The notes beneath the pieces were generated by a model, which was given only the letters and a program-made list of their open reading frames with translations, had not been told where the DNA came from and did not search any database. The translations under genes and the position numbers were made by a program. A stretch of DNA of 64,000 bases from Dirofilaria immitis. Its lineage: Eukaryota; Nematoda; Chromadorea; Rhabditida; Onchocercidae. The stretch spans positions 496,001 through 560,000 of the forward strand of contig JAKNDB010000098.1 in assembly GCA_024305405.1 (NCBI GenBank), in the 5' to 3' direction. Positions 36,850 through 50,705 of the stretch are shown one piece after another. Each line of letters begins with the position of its first letter. Position 1 is the first letter of the stretch.

Positions 36850-39800
36850 ATGCTACTATTTCACGATTTGCGATTACTTTTGCGTTATCTATCACTATTG
36901 TACATTTCTTGCAATGGAATATTGAATCGCAAGCGGCACCTGCCGATGATGCATTGATTCCGTCACGTGTGCAAAATTTTCGAGCCCGATATGATCATCC
37001 AACAGATGCCATTTACATTCAATGGTCATATCCAGAAGAATTGCAAAGACAACGTTAGATGTTAATATATCAACAATTCGTATATCCATATTATATTTCC
37101 TATTATTTGTGTCATCTTTATTAATCATGATTCTTCCTACTCCGTAAAATAAGAACTACTATATTCCGTAAATTTAAACGATTAATACTATCAATATTTG
37201 ATCATTAACTTTAGACTGTATTTGAGTGTAACAAAATGTTAATAAATATTACTGTTGTATAGAGATATTCTTTTAAAAGTTTTAAAAATTGCTTTAAGTT
37301 TATTGTTTATAGATAAATGATAATCATTCTAGCTTATTTCAAATTTTGGGTATTATAATATATCTGTCATATTTTTAAGACTTTTCTGTTTCTTATTGAT
37401 ATCATTTTTTAGCTGGTTAATTTTTTGAAAAATCCATTTCATCGGCATACTATTACATAACTATCGCTGTATTTTATTTAATATTTTCAGTACAACCCCA
37501 ATTTCGAATTCGTTACCGACTTACGAATCGTCCTGTTGATTTGTTCGGCTTTGATTGGAAATATTCGCAAGTTGGAACTGAATTAGAAGCAAGATTAGAT
37601 TTAAATGATATACGAAATGGTGACGAGGTTCAAGCACAGGTAAAAGGCTCATTAATATTATAAATGAAGGAAAAATATAAATGAATCGCAATATAAATCG
37701 TAAAAGTTATGGTGAGAAAACTTTGAGTAAATGAAAAAATAAACGGTAAAGTAGCTATAAATCAAATTATCAGATAATCTTTCTTTACATTATTATGAAC
37801 AAAAAAAAAAAAGATACTATGTAATTAAAATATAGAATAATCGGTTATTAATGGGATAATTGAATATTAGATGATTAATAGATAGATCAATAATAAATGA
37901 TCAGATAGGTCGAGCATTAGATCGGTAAATATCATGGAAATTACAGGTTCGTGCGGAGCGTTCTGACGGAACAGTCTTAGAAGAATGGTCACAGTCTTTG
38001 CTGATCTCGATAATTAAACGTGTTCTCATTGATGGTATTTCAGCGGCTGATGATGACTTATTGCCGCCACTTAATTTTCAAGCCCATATATTAAGTACGT
38101 CAATGGTACGTCTAGAATGGACTCCACCTCTTAGAATTTTATCAGACGGTTAGTGTTTAAAAGAGTTCAAGATAATTTTGATAATAATGGAAAAAAATAA
38201 AATACAATTAGCGCATTGCTATGAAGTAGTTAGAGAAGTATATTAGGGATTAAAAATAATAACAGTAGTTGTAAATTTGGAATAAATAGTACCAACATGA
38301 AATAACTAATATAATCAATCAATTACTGAATATTGAATTTATATAATTAACCATCTTCAGATTCATTAAGTCATTATTACATAGTGAATGTGAAGCAATT
38401 AACATCCGATGATAGAACACCACTACTTCGACAACAGGTCATTTTCTATTCCTGATGATACTATTGCCTGCACAAGTTCGATTAATAATACTTTAAAATA
38501 AGTATGGAATAGCTTATAATTCCAATCTTTTAAAAATATTTCTTTTTCGATAATTATTTATATTTAAATTTTCGATTATATTAAACGTATGTTATCTTAT
38601 TGATAAATAGATAACTGTTGATACAAAAATCATAAAATATTTCGAAATATTTACAAAAACGAAACGAAATAATGAAGCAAGAATAATTAGTTCGCAAAAT
38701 ATTAAATTGATGCATTTTACTGAGAGCTAACTTGATGCTGAAAATATGAACCGAAAAAAAGTTAAAATATAATCCAAAAATTTGTAATTCATTTTCCAAG
38801 TTAAATTAAAATTAAAAAAACTAGAAACAAGTTTTCTTTACCTCCGCATTCTACCTTAATCTTTTTAGTTCATTGAAGATAACTTGATAATATTGATAAC
38901 ATTGATAAATTATGCTATCACATTCATTAAATCCATTGCAGCTTTCTTTTTTTTTAACATTCAAATAAATTAATTCGAAAAAAGAAAAGGTTGAAAATTG
39001 TTATGAAAAATTGACAAATTTTTATTTGTTTTAAACGATGAAATGTAAACAAACAATTGTATATATGTCTATTAAAAAAAGTAAAACGAATGATTCTTCA
39101 AAAGAATGCTTCAAAACATATTTTTGTTTTTTTTTTTAAATAATTTTCCTCTTTACAGCAATAAATTTTATTCGTTTGGTATTTTTATTACTTTGTAAAA
39201 GACATTGATTTTTTTAGTTTCAAAAATATTTTAAATTTATTTTTCATTACTTTATAAAACATATAAAAAGTAAATTAAGAATTAGAGATATCAAATAAAT
39301 GAAAATAAAATTTAGGTATGATAGATTATTTCGAAATATTTGCAAAATAATCAAAACATTTGTCAATGAAAAAAAGTTTATTTGCTAAGAAAGGATCATA
39401 ACAGTGTATCCAAACACAAAATTAATATTTAAAGTTTGAGCTATAATTTTATTGAAATCATAAATTCTGATACATTAAGATACTAAATATATTTTATATT
39501 TGATGATACTAAATATATCTTATATATATATATATATATATATATACAATTTTGAAAACATAAAAAATTGGAAACAAAATGATTGAAAGATTTAGTATTG
39601 AATAAAAGAAGAGAGAGACAAAAAAACTTATGATATAATTTGAAAAAAAATCAAGTGATTATAACAAAAAAAATGAAATCCTGGAAGAACCAAGATTATT
39701 TAAAGGATAAAACTTTCGATCGAAAGTCAGATACTCTAAAATTAAATTTTAAATTTCGTAAATTCCTAATCTATACTGTTAAATTTACAGATATATCCTC

Positions 39801-42800
39801 GAAATTTATCTAGTTATGATAATCCATACTTCAAACTATTTTTCTCAAATTCAGTCTTAATAATCAGCTACTGTTAAAAATATTTTGATTTTTAATTTTA
39901 TATATACTTTCAACATATATAAATTTAGTTTCTTAGTTATTGCATGTTTTCATTTGATTTTTCTAGTCAAGATTTAATTTAATTTAATAATCATTTTTAA
40001 TATTTTCTAAATTTTATAAATATAATATGATAATCATTAAGGTTATAAATTAAGAAACAAAAAAATACATCGAGAAATAAAGATAAAAATGAAAGTGAAG
40101 AGAAATAAATATTTTAGAAAGTACTGCATTGAATGATTTGATTTGATTTTTTTTTCCTTTTTCTTTTTGAAAAATATGATAATTTACTTCTCGAATTTGC
40201 AGATTAAAGTTCAGGCGAATAGTTTTACATTGAATAATTTGAAACCTGGTCAACGATACGAGCTGACAATACGGACTGCTTCAAGTCCGGAACGTGTTTC
40301 CAGCGTTGCAGCGATTGTGGAAATTACAATGCCAAGAGGTAGTGATTGCTTTTTCAGTTTATCGTTTTATCAATTGCTTCATTTTTATTTTTTTGTCTAA
40401 CATATTTTTTTAATGATTTACTTCGATGATTAGTTCAAAAATACATTTAGAAGATGAATATTTCGAAGTGGGCAATCTGATCATTAGTTCACATTTTAAA
40501 GCGACAGGCCAGGGTATCGTTAATTTGACTTGGGAAGTACCGGAGAAGATGAAGAATCAAATTCAAAGTAAGTTTATTTTATTTTCTTTTCATATTTTTC
40601 CTGAATGATTTTTGATAAAGATTTATTTTATCCATTTTAACAATTTTTCGATTCACAGCTTATGATCTTCAATATTCGGAAGCTGGTACAGAAGACTGGC
40701 ATCAATTGCAATTCAGTGGTTTACATCCATCTGCGAGTTTGACCACTTTAAAAAGGTTCTTCAAATTATTTTCGTAGAATATGATATAATGTTATGCTTA
40801 AAATGCACATCATACTTTTTCCCGGCAACATCTTTAAGTAGTAATTTATGGCTACGATTATTTCCTAAAGTTGCATTTCTTAGTACTAATATAATTATAT
40901 GTCAATATTATTCATTCTTCAGATTTAGTTTGTCTCCAATAATTCAATTTATCAATATACCTAACATTTGATATACATATGATAATAAGTTTCTTGTAAC
41001 TTTCTAGAACATTCATATACCAAATGTTCAGCTGTTGAAATATTCGAGTAATAATTTCTCTTTCTTTTTCAACAATGATAAATAATTTCTTGATTAATTT
41101 AGTGACACAGAATATTTGTTAAAAATTCGAACACATCTCTCCAATAATTTAACAACTGAAAGTGGACAGTTCAGATTTCGTACACCTACTGGTAATTTTG
41201 CTTTATTTGTTTCTTTTAGTTAGCTTATATTTTTTTATTCAAGAAATAAATGTCAAACTTTTTTTCGAACTTTTTCATTTTCAAATAATTGATTCAAAAA
41301 AATTTTTTCATAGATTAAAAGGTATGAAAGGAAAATCAGCAAATTTATTTCATTGAAGAATATCTCATTTCTTTCATTTATAATTTACCATATAAACAAT
41401 AAAGTGATATATTGTAGTCGTACAGAATCCAATTAGAAAAGTCGATGTAATTTATACGCATGAAATTGATGGTGTACGATTACAATGGACATTAGAAAAG
41501 TAAATAATTTAATTTATAGCTACTCCATCATATAAATAATTTTTATTAAATTTCAGTTTTTGTTACTACTATTAAGGAATATTTTATGATCTCAATAGTT
41601 CTAAATTAAAATTGTAAATAACGATCATCAAATCGTTTTTTTTCTAAATGTTTCTTATTTAAAAAAAAATGCTTCTTTTCATATTCCAGTTTTTTATCCG
41701 CAAATCTTATTGATGGTTATGATGTTTACGTATCCGATAATCCAGATCTTCCGGATGCTGAATGGTCATATTATTCAGTGAGTGGATCTGAATTACAAAA
41801 TGATGTCTTTACAAATGGGGTTAGCTCACTCGTACTTAGTGATTTACAATCCGGTCATACATATTATGTACGAATAAATGTCCGTAAGAAGAATGGTGAA
41901 ATATTGCGGGCACCAAGTATTTATCGATTCAAAACAATGGGTAAGTGATTAAATTACTTATGGAATATAATTTGAAGTTAGTCTTATTTATTTATTACAT
42001 ATATGAAACTTTAATAACTAACTTTAATTTTAAGACACAAAATTGATGATGTAATAATAGTTCAGAAGAGTTTTAGAGATAACATTACAAAGAAAAACAA
42101 ATTTCAAAAGTTTAATATAGAATTGATAAAAATTGATTAACATAAATCACTTATAATAGATATTCATGCTTATCGTTTTTAACATATCATTTATAACTAT
42201 GCCAAATAATAATAACTAACCTTCTTATGCCCTTATTAAAACAGTCAAATCGCTTAATTTTGTATGTTAATATTTTTTTCTTTTTATTTATTAATTTGCA
42301 GAACGTACCGAATTTCTCGAACGTCGCGAAGAAAATACATTATCATATCGATTGTTATCACCAGGACGTGTTCAAATTACATGGACATATCCCAGTTCTA
42401 TTTTACCTACTATTACAGGTGTATTATTTGATCATTTTATTATAAATAATAAGTGAAAGAAAGTAGATGAAATTTAATGAATCCTAGGTAATGATTTTGA
42501 AGAAATAAAATTAAACATGATGATGCTGGATAGCGTTTGGAAATAAAAGAATTCGAAAAACTTCGTGAAACTAATTTACTTTTTGGAATTCGAAAATTAT
42601 TACAATGTAATTATAATTATATTTTATTTATTATTTTTATCTTTTATTCTAATGTTAAATAAAAATTTTTGAATTTCTATTTTTACTCTACACCTCTTTA
42701 CATCTTTTCTAGGTTCTTCAATTATATATGCAGAAAGCAATACTTTACCGATGAAACAATGGAAACGTATCAATTTAGTTGATCCACGTCAAGTATGATA

Positions 42801-43509
42801 TGTTTCTTTATTTTTATAAAATACTTTTTTATATGGTAATGGTATTTAGGAAAGGTTATAAGAATGCTATAAGATTTCTTAAATTGAAATTGCGAAAATT
42901 TGTAGAATTCTGTTGTGCTGGAACAACTGAAGCCAAACTCACGATACTTTATTCGTATTTTACCGCAGATTAACAATACTTTTATGACAGCAGTATCATC
43001 GATATGTTCGAAATTAGAACTGAATCGGGAAGTATGTTTTTAAGTTTATTTTTTATTTCATGTATAATTAATTTCTTAAACCACTCATTTCTATTGTATA
43101 ATTATGATCTTCAAGTATATTTAAGTTAGTTCATTATTTTCATAATGTAAGATATATCTAATATAATCACTTTAGATCGTATGCAATTCTCTTCACCTGA
43201 TGATACGTATTCACGAATGTTGCTGAAACATAAAAAACAACATGAAAGTATGATTGGAAAGGAAAATGAAAAATTGATATTGAATGGATGTAATCCAGAT
43301 TCCATCAAGGTTGAAATTTTAATGCACTATTTAACATCATTTAAAACCATACATATGAAAAGACCGATATAAGTAAAATGTGAAAAATCAGTTAATAATT
43401 TTTGTAGAATGAATGCTCTTGGGATGAACGTTGTGTACCAATAACTGAGGATCATTTTCGTGGTTGGTGCATTCCGAGATCATTACGTAATGCAATTATC
43501 AATAATTGA
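36850..43509 (+). CDS. Secreted protein with five fibronectin type III-like domains
   Basis: Predicted extracellular protein of about 660 aa, probably an adhesion or matrix protein; no transmembrane helix seen. Exons: 36850-37053, 37491-37639, 37947-38148, 38361-38437, 40203-40338, 40434-40567, 40659-40755, 41103-41191, 41418-41499, 41690-41940, 42302-42418, 42713-42792, 42906-43031, 43176-43309, 43408-43509; phases agree. The start MLLFHDLRLLLRYLSLLYIS is a signal peptide. FN3 features recur: a Trp in the B strand (IQWSYP, LEWTPP, LTWEVP, LQWTLE, ITWTYP) and the L-x-P-x-x-x-Y pattern (LKPGQRYELTIR, LQSGHTYYVRI, LKPNSRYFIRI). The C-terminus has a small Cys module (GCNPDS, NECSWDERCVPI, GWCIPR). 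Three breaks, at TT 36922-36923, the A run 40437-40441 and GGG 43027-43029, are repaired by one more base each. The 1.77 kb fourth intron is much the longest. Orthologue not named. Confidence 0.8.
39520..39546. repeat. (AT)n microsatellite
   Basis: About 13 TA units inside the long fourth intron of the fibronectin-III gene. Confidence 0.95.
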
Positions 43510-44497
43510 ACTGTTTTAATTTATTCATTTCGATTCAGGATCTAAATTTATTCACTAATCTATAATGTAAATTATTTAATACAATTAGTTTCATTTCATT
43601 CAGAAACCAACTTTTGTTAAGATTGTTTAGTAATTTCATAACTGATACCCGTATTTTAATTTTTTTTGCGTTCATATGTAAAAATCTGACAGATTGCTTT
43701 GATAATTTTCATCCTTGGATTAGATGATTCAAATGAGAAATATTAGCATAAGCTCAAAACACACTAATTTCATTAAACTATTACCAAACATTTTTTGTGA
43801 TTTTACAAGTGATCAGTCGGCTGAAAATTGATAGATCTAAAGTTCTTGTACATATGTATAAATTGAAATTATTTTAAATATCAGAAACAACACATCTGAT
43901 CGTTAACTTAAAAGAAAGGAAAAAGTACACATTTTTTTTTTTTTTTATTAATCTACTTTAGAAGTCTATGTGAAATATATTGCAACAATGGGAAAATTGA
44001 TAAAGAATAAGGATGAAATTTGATTGAATAAAAATGATAAAATGAAATTATCATTAATTTATTAAATGATGAATTAATTAATAATTTTTGCTAATAAATT
44101 AATCAATAATTTATTAATATTAATTTTGATTTATAATTTCTTTTTCTCACTTTTTGATAGATTATTAGCTAAGTATTATCTCTAAATTACACCAGTAATA
44201 TATTATTTTTGAAGATTAACTGTAATGAGCTGTTAACTCTAATCAAAAATCATCTTAGCAAGGATGGCATATTATCAAGAGAAATTAATTTGGATGATTA
44301 AATTGAAAATGTCAATATTTGAACTATTTTTAGTGAAATATCTGCTCTATATTGCATTTGTGAAGTTTTTTTGGTGGCATAAAATAAACTAATTTCGATC
44401 AGACTAATTCTAATATATTGTGCTTTTTAAAAATTTATAAATTTAATTGCTCTGCAACAAATCGAGAAATAAGTTTAATCCATATTGTTTCGATTTC

Positions 44498-44529
<32 letters not shown>

Positions 44530-45980
44530 AAAGAGAGAGAGAGAGTTGACTGAAATCCAAATAAAAATACGTCAAAGCTTTGTGTTTCTATGCATGGCTG
44601 ATTTGCCTAGTTTTACTCTTTGCCAAGGAAAAGTTGATCTAATCTGAGCCAATTTAGATATTCCAATTTTTCCTTCAATTTCATATTATACTAAAATAAG
44701 CAAACACAACCATCGAGATAACGTATTGATATCACTGAAGTGCTCTTCTCAAATCATCTCCCATCTCTTCTTTCGCTTAAATATGCTTTTTTTTTAATTC
44801 AATTTAAACATATCAAAGAAATTAATTATAGAAATTTTTTTCTAATATTTAATAGAATGAATGAGTAAATAAGCTAATGATAATTGAATTATGCAAAATA
44901 ATATGAAGATGAAAAGTTTTCATAATAAGATTTCTCAAAAATATGCCTATAATAGTTTGATTAAACAAAAAGTTAGCATTTAGGAAAAAGAAATTTATTC
45001 TATTTAAAACTATTAATATGTTTTACTTAAATTCCACCTGTTTACAGCTTACTCGAAATTAAAATTAGTATATTAGCTTTAGTCGTCCCTTCTTCCATTC
45101 ATAAACAATACTGATCTCTCATTTCCATTTTGTAGCATAGTTGTAAAAATAAATCATTAAAAAAATCCTTGTGAGATGCCAGATTTTTATAATGCGACAT
45201 CAACTTGTAATACTTTCAAACTATGGTATAATGACTGTCCTCTTTTCCTTTGTCATGGCGATGTATTGTCGGAATTGGTGTGGGCCTTATGATAATCAGA
45301 TCACTTTGGGAAGTTTTTCGTTTCATAATTTAAATTCAAGTTTGATCTCAAATTCAAATCTTCATCAATGACATACTTCAAATCGGCTATTTGCATAATG
45401 TATGAATGGATTGAAATGGACTCATAGTTGTTTCGCAGATGGCCGTTGCTGGTTTCATTATTCTTTAGGCAACTATTACTGTATTTGCTTTGTCAGTTCG
45501 TTTTTGTAGATAATGGGTATTTGTTGGTGAGGTTGACTTGTTGTGCGTTGCTTTGACAACGTTTATTTCTACGTCCTTTGATGTACGTTTTTCTAGTTCC
45601 AATGGATTTGTGATAAGTCAAATGAATGATTTGTTTATTATTTAACATACCCTGAATTTTATTTGTCATTGATATTTCATTGTTCCTGTATATATAAGTG
45701 TATGGATATAAACATCGGATTTTGTTATTTGTTGTTAATTTAAAAATATATACATCGGCCAAATAGCTTGAGGGTAGCTTGGGATAATATATATTTATTG
45801 AGATTACTAATAATTAAATGTTTACATTTCAATTCTCTTCATTCATCCACATCTTCTATATTTTTCGAATGTGTTGATTAAGATTTCGTTATTGTTATTG
45901 TTAATCTATCATTACTTTGTTCGCTAAAATTTTCCTTGTCTCTTACGGAAATCTTATTTTGTAGTTGACAGTATAAAGTT
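43510..45980. other. Intergenic region before the S23 gene
   Basis: AT-rich, with a (GA)n microsatellite at 44498-44545 and a T14-class run near 43935. Short open frames at 45171-45371 (plus) and 45493-45762 (minus) show no family resemblance and are not called. The acceptor TTGACAG ending at 45971 is ten bases before the S23 ATG and is a likely SL trans-splice site. Confidence 0.6.
44498..44545. repeat. (GA)n microsatellite
   Basis: Interrupted GA/AGA run of about 48 bases. Confidence 0.95.
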
Positions 45981-46871
<891 letters not shown>

Positions 46872-47000
46872 ACGAGAATTTCTGCCATGCTTATAAATGA
46901 AAATTTCTTATTTCGTTGTCAGTAATTGTTGGCTATTTTAATTTACATTTTGTCTTACTACTTGTGGGAAGACTTCTTTGTTTCCTTTTTTTATCGTTGT

Positions 47001-47006
47001 AATAAA
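47001..47006 (+). promoter_or_regulatory. Polyadenylation signal of rps-23
   Basis: AATAAA about 130 bases after the stop codon of the S23 gene, in a T-rich context. No other AATAAA lies closer to the stop. Confidence 0.6.
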
Positions 47007-50000
47007 GGGAGTCGACTAAAACTTTCTTAAAATGTTAAAAATTGAAATTCTAAGTTGTTTTAGCGCTGCATAAATTGAATTTTGCAGATATCTTTAAAAA
47101 AGAAAAAACTCATCGTTTAATCGATGAATTGAATTACTGATTCGTACAAAATCAGCCACTCTCTCATGCAAGAATCTGAGGCGATAGGTCATAAGCTGCT
47201 AATTCACATTAATTTGCATGAGAAGGAAAATTTTTTTGCCGGAATGGTGTAGAAATTTCTTTTGAGGCCAATGTTCTGATATGAGTGTAACGCATTATAA
47301 TCTGTTAGTCTTAAACTTCATTTTTTATTAGACTGAGAATGTCACTGATGAAAAGAAAAGGATGCATTATTTTGGTGAATGAAAAAGAAAGTGAAAATCA
47401 AATGCAATTTTTATTTATATGGTCCCATGGAGAGAGAAAATTTGTTTGTGCAGACTAGGCTGCTAATTTTTGAAGGCTTGAGGTTGTAAAAGAAGTCACT
47501 TAAAGGAGTAGTTTAAAATTCAATAGGTGAGATTATGTAATGGTTAGAGAGACGAGATTGCAGTTATTCTCAATTTAATTTGTTTAGCTAAAGTTTGCCC
47601 GATTTTTAGAATCACTCTTTGTTCCATTTATTTTTCAAAGTCCATAGAAAGAGGAAGTGGTATAAGATCTAAGGCTTGGCTATCCAAATATATCCTAAGG
47701 GAAATTATAATATAAAAAATCAAGTTTTGTAGTGCATTCGCGTTCTAAGTCTTTTATGGATCGAAAAGTAGAATTAATTGCTTTTGTTGAGAAATTTTTT
47801 GAGATGAGGATGGTGTGTTGAGGTTGAAATTTAGATTGAAATATTTGAAGTATAGGAAAATTAAAGATATTCTTATGATATATTAAATTGTTTCTTTTTG
47901 ATTAGCTACTTTCATTTACTTTTAAAATTTCATATTATAAGATTATTTTTGACACCAAGTTGGATTTTTATCCGTTGGATGACATGAAAATACGAATTGA
48001 GGACGAAAGTGGTGATAATCAACAAATTGCTTTTACCAACTGAAAAACTTAATCAAATGACAGCTGTCAGCATTAGTCCTAAATCAGGAGCTCTGTAACT
48101 TTCTCTCGTAGCGTTCTTTTTTTATGTTTTCTGTTTTCTGTTTTACAATTTTAAAAAGTGCAACGGGTTCATACAATTTAGCCTGTTTATCGTTTCGAAT
48201 GATTTATTTCAGTTAGTTATATCATGATTCCTTATGATCATTTCAGCATATAAAACGTGAAAAATATGCAAAATCATACAAATTATGACAAACTATTGAA
48301 CTAAAATGCATTACGAATTGCTTTCAAATTTGAATTCATTTTATTGTAAATTTAAATTTTTGTTTAATTTCATTTTTCGCTAAAAATTTTAGCATTCATT
48401 TTTATTATTTAATCCAAGTTATATTTATCATTTTATACTAATTTTCATCTTATTACATCACTACTTTTTGCCTGTTTCTGGAAAATTCCTAATAAAGTAA
48501 TAAGCTTAATATATCATAGCATATCTAAAATATACAATTAATTTTGTAAATATTTTTTAGCTTAAATTTAGCCTATATTTTATAGGATATTCGTCAAGAT
48601 TTTTTAATTTCCAATCTGTCGTAAATATTTTTCAGCTATGCTAAATTAATCTATGCCATAGAAGATATTTCTATTGATTTCGTCAAACATGTAAAAATTC
48701 CTTCAAATTTGATTCCTTCTTGACCGGTCGATTGATCTTATTTTCATTCATTTTAATAAATAGGAAAAGTTTATCCTAAAAAATTTCAACTTATTTTCCT
48801 TTGCAATAAATTAATAAGATACTCTGAAAATCCTGCCAATTTTATACAAGTTTTTAAAAAATTTATGCGCGAATTTATAAGTTTGCATTGTTTTTTTTTT
48901 TTTTTTTTTTTTGTAGAGGGATGAAACAAAAATTTAAATATGAGAAGAAATTTCATATTTATATTAAAAAAAAATTAAATAACGTATTATCAAAATCAAA
49001 ATATCTCATTATCTTTTTATCGTAAATTCTTTTGTGCTATTCAAACTTTCAAAATGCAATATTGCGATAGAATTAAATTTTAAATTCAAATTTGTCATGA
49101 TACTATCGATTTTCTGCTGATTTCTGCGAAGAATTATCATAGAATTTATCATGCAATTTTTCATTAAGAAAATATATAGTAGAAGGAAAGAAAAATTATG
49201 AGAGGATCGTTGAACTTTGAGAATGATTTGTATTATCAAAATACAATCTTGTTAATAGGATTCATTCATTTTTATTTCATTCAGATCAATTAAATAGTAA
49301 TCATTTGTTCAATTTTAAATTAAATAATTAAAATTTTTTTCAAATCTAAAAACTTAATAAATGATTTTCTATTGCAACCGGAACAAATTCAATTACGAAA
49401 GATATTATTGAAAAATGTGAAGCACAATTCAAAAGAGGAATAAATGAAATTAGCCAAATATTTCTTCTAATGTTTTAAAAATTGTTCAAAAAAGAAAGTT
49501 CAATGATTGGCCTGATCATAGAAAATAATTCGAAATGATCATCCAACTCTAAGTTAAGAAAAGAATATCTTTCTTATAATTAAATGCTTTGAATTAAAAA
49601 AACTATCATTTTATCGTAGAAATGTTAATTATTAGAAACAATTCCTAATAATATTTAGCTCTAATTAATTAATGTTCCAAATGAAAATTTCCGGAATTTA
49701 TGCAATTATTGATTATTAAATATAGATCATTTCATTGCATGAAATAATCAATAATCAATATATTATACATTCTTGCATGTTTGAAATTTAATGATTTAAA
49801 AATAAAATGCTCTTCCTACTAATTGGTTCTCGAAGAGTGTTATAATTGCATAAAGATAAGTCTTTTTATTTTTTTAATTCTAAATTCAGAAATACGCCAA
49901 GCAATTTGATTTGGATTTAAATATCTATAAAATATTAGTCTCATATTAATTATTGGTATTCACAATTATTCAAAATTATTAAAATCGGTCATTCGATCGA

Positions 50001-50028
50001 GAGTTAACATTGAAAATTCAATTATTAT

Positions 50029-50087
50029 AATCAATGCGATTGACGATGATCATCAATCAATGCAATTGAGAATGATCATCATTCAAT
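50029..50087. repeat. Tandem duplication of about 29 bp
   Basis: Two neighbouring copies of AATCAATGC(G/A)ATTGA followed by GATGATCATCA, differing at a few bases. Confidence 0.7.
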
Positions 50088-50705
50088 CCTACCGAAAGTT
50101 ATCATTATTAAATTTGAAAATGATAATATTATGTCATTCGAAAAGAGTAATTTTAGATTAATTAAATTGACTGTTAATTGTTAGGAAAGGCTAGTGTTTG
50201 TCAAACTAAAAATTTGTTTATAATAGAAAGGTAACAATCTTTCTATTTCATTTCAGAAATAAATTAACGAATTTTTATAACATCGAACATTTAATGTTGG
50301 ATTGAATGGAAAAAAAATGCAAATATTTTCAAATTGAAAAGTTTCAAAATTTAAAGTATCATTCATCTAAATTTTTCTCCTTTAATTAATTTCATTTCAA
50401 ACCAATAATTTCAATTTCATATATCTCTTCTAATCGTATAATTTAAATTATCCAATCATTTTCTTATTTGATAATTTATAAAAATCATTCTATTACCTAA
50501 TTTATATAAGTTCTTAATTTCAAATTAGTTCGTAACTTCATGTAATTAATTTTCATATAAATTCTTAATTTTTGCATAATTCATTATGAACACATTTTAA
50601 ACGCACTGTTTACTTTCAAGGCTAAATATTATGATTTGCAATATTTCACATTAAATTTGAAACAATGTTAATTGAAATCAAAAATTAATGCATCAATTAA
50701 CAGTA

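Larger units (their letters stand above)
46872..50705. other. Intergenic region before the ion-channel gene
   Basis: Besides the S23 3' UTR I see AT-rich filler, a T24-class run at about 48891-48914, and a 27-29 bp tandem duplication at 50029-50087 around GATGATCATCA. No coding block with consistent phases was found. The sequence TTAACAG ending at 50703, two bases before the channel's ATG, may be a trans-splice acceptor. Confidence 0.55.

Noticed and set aside
45493..45762. 89-codon minus-strand open frame upstream of S23
   Set aside because: Lys/Asn/Ile-rich composition as expected from AT-rich DNA, no similarity recognised.
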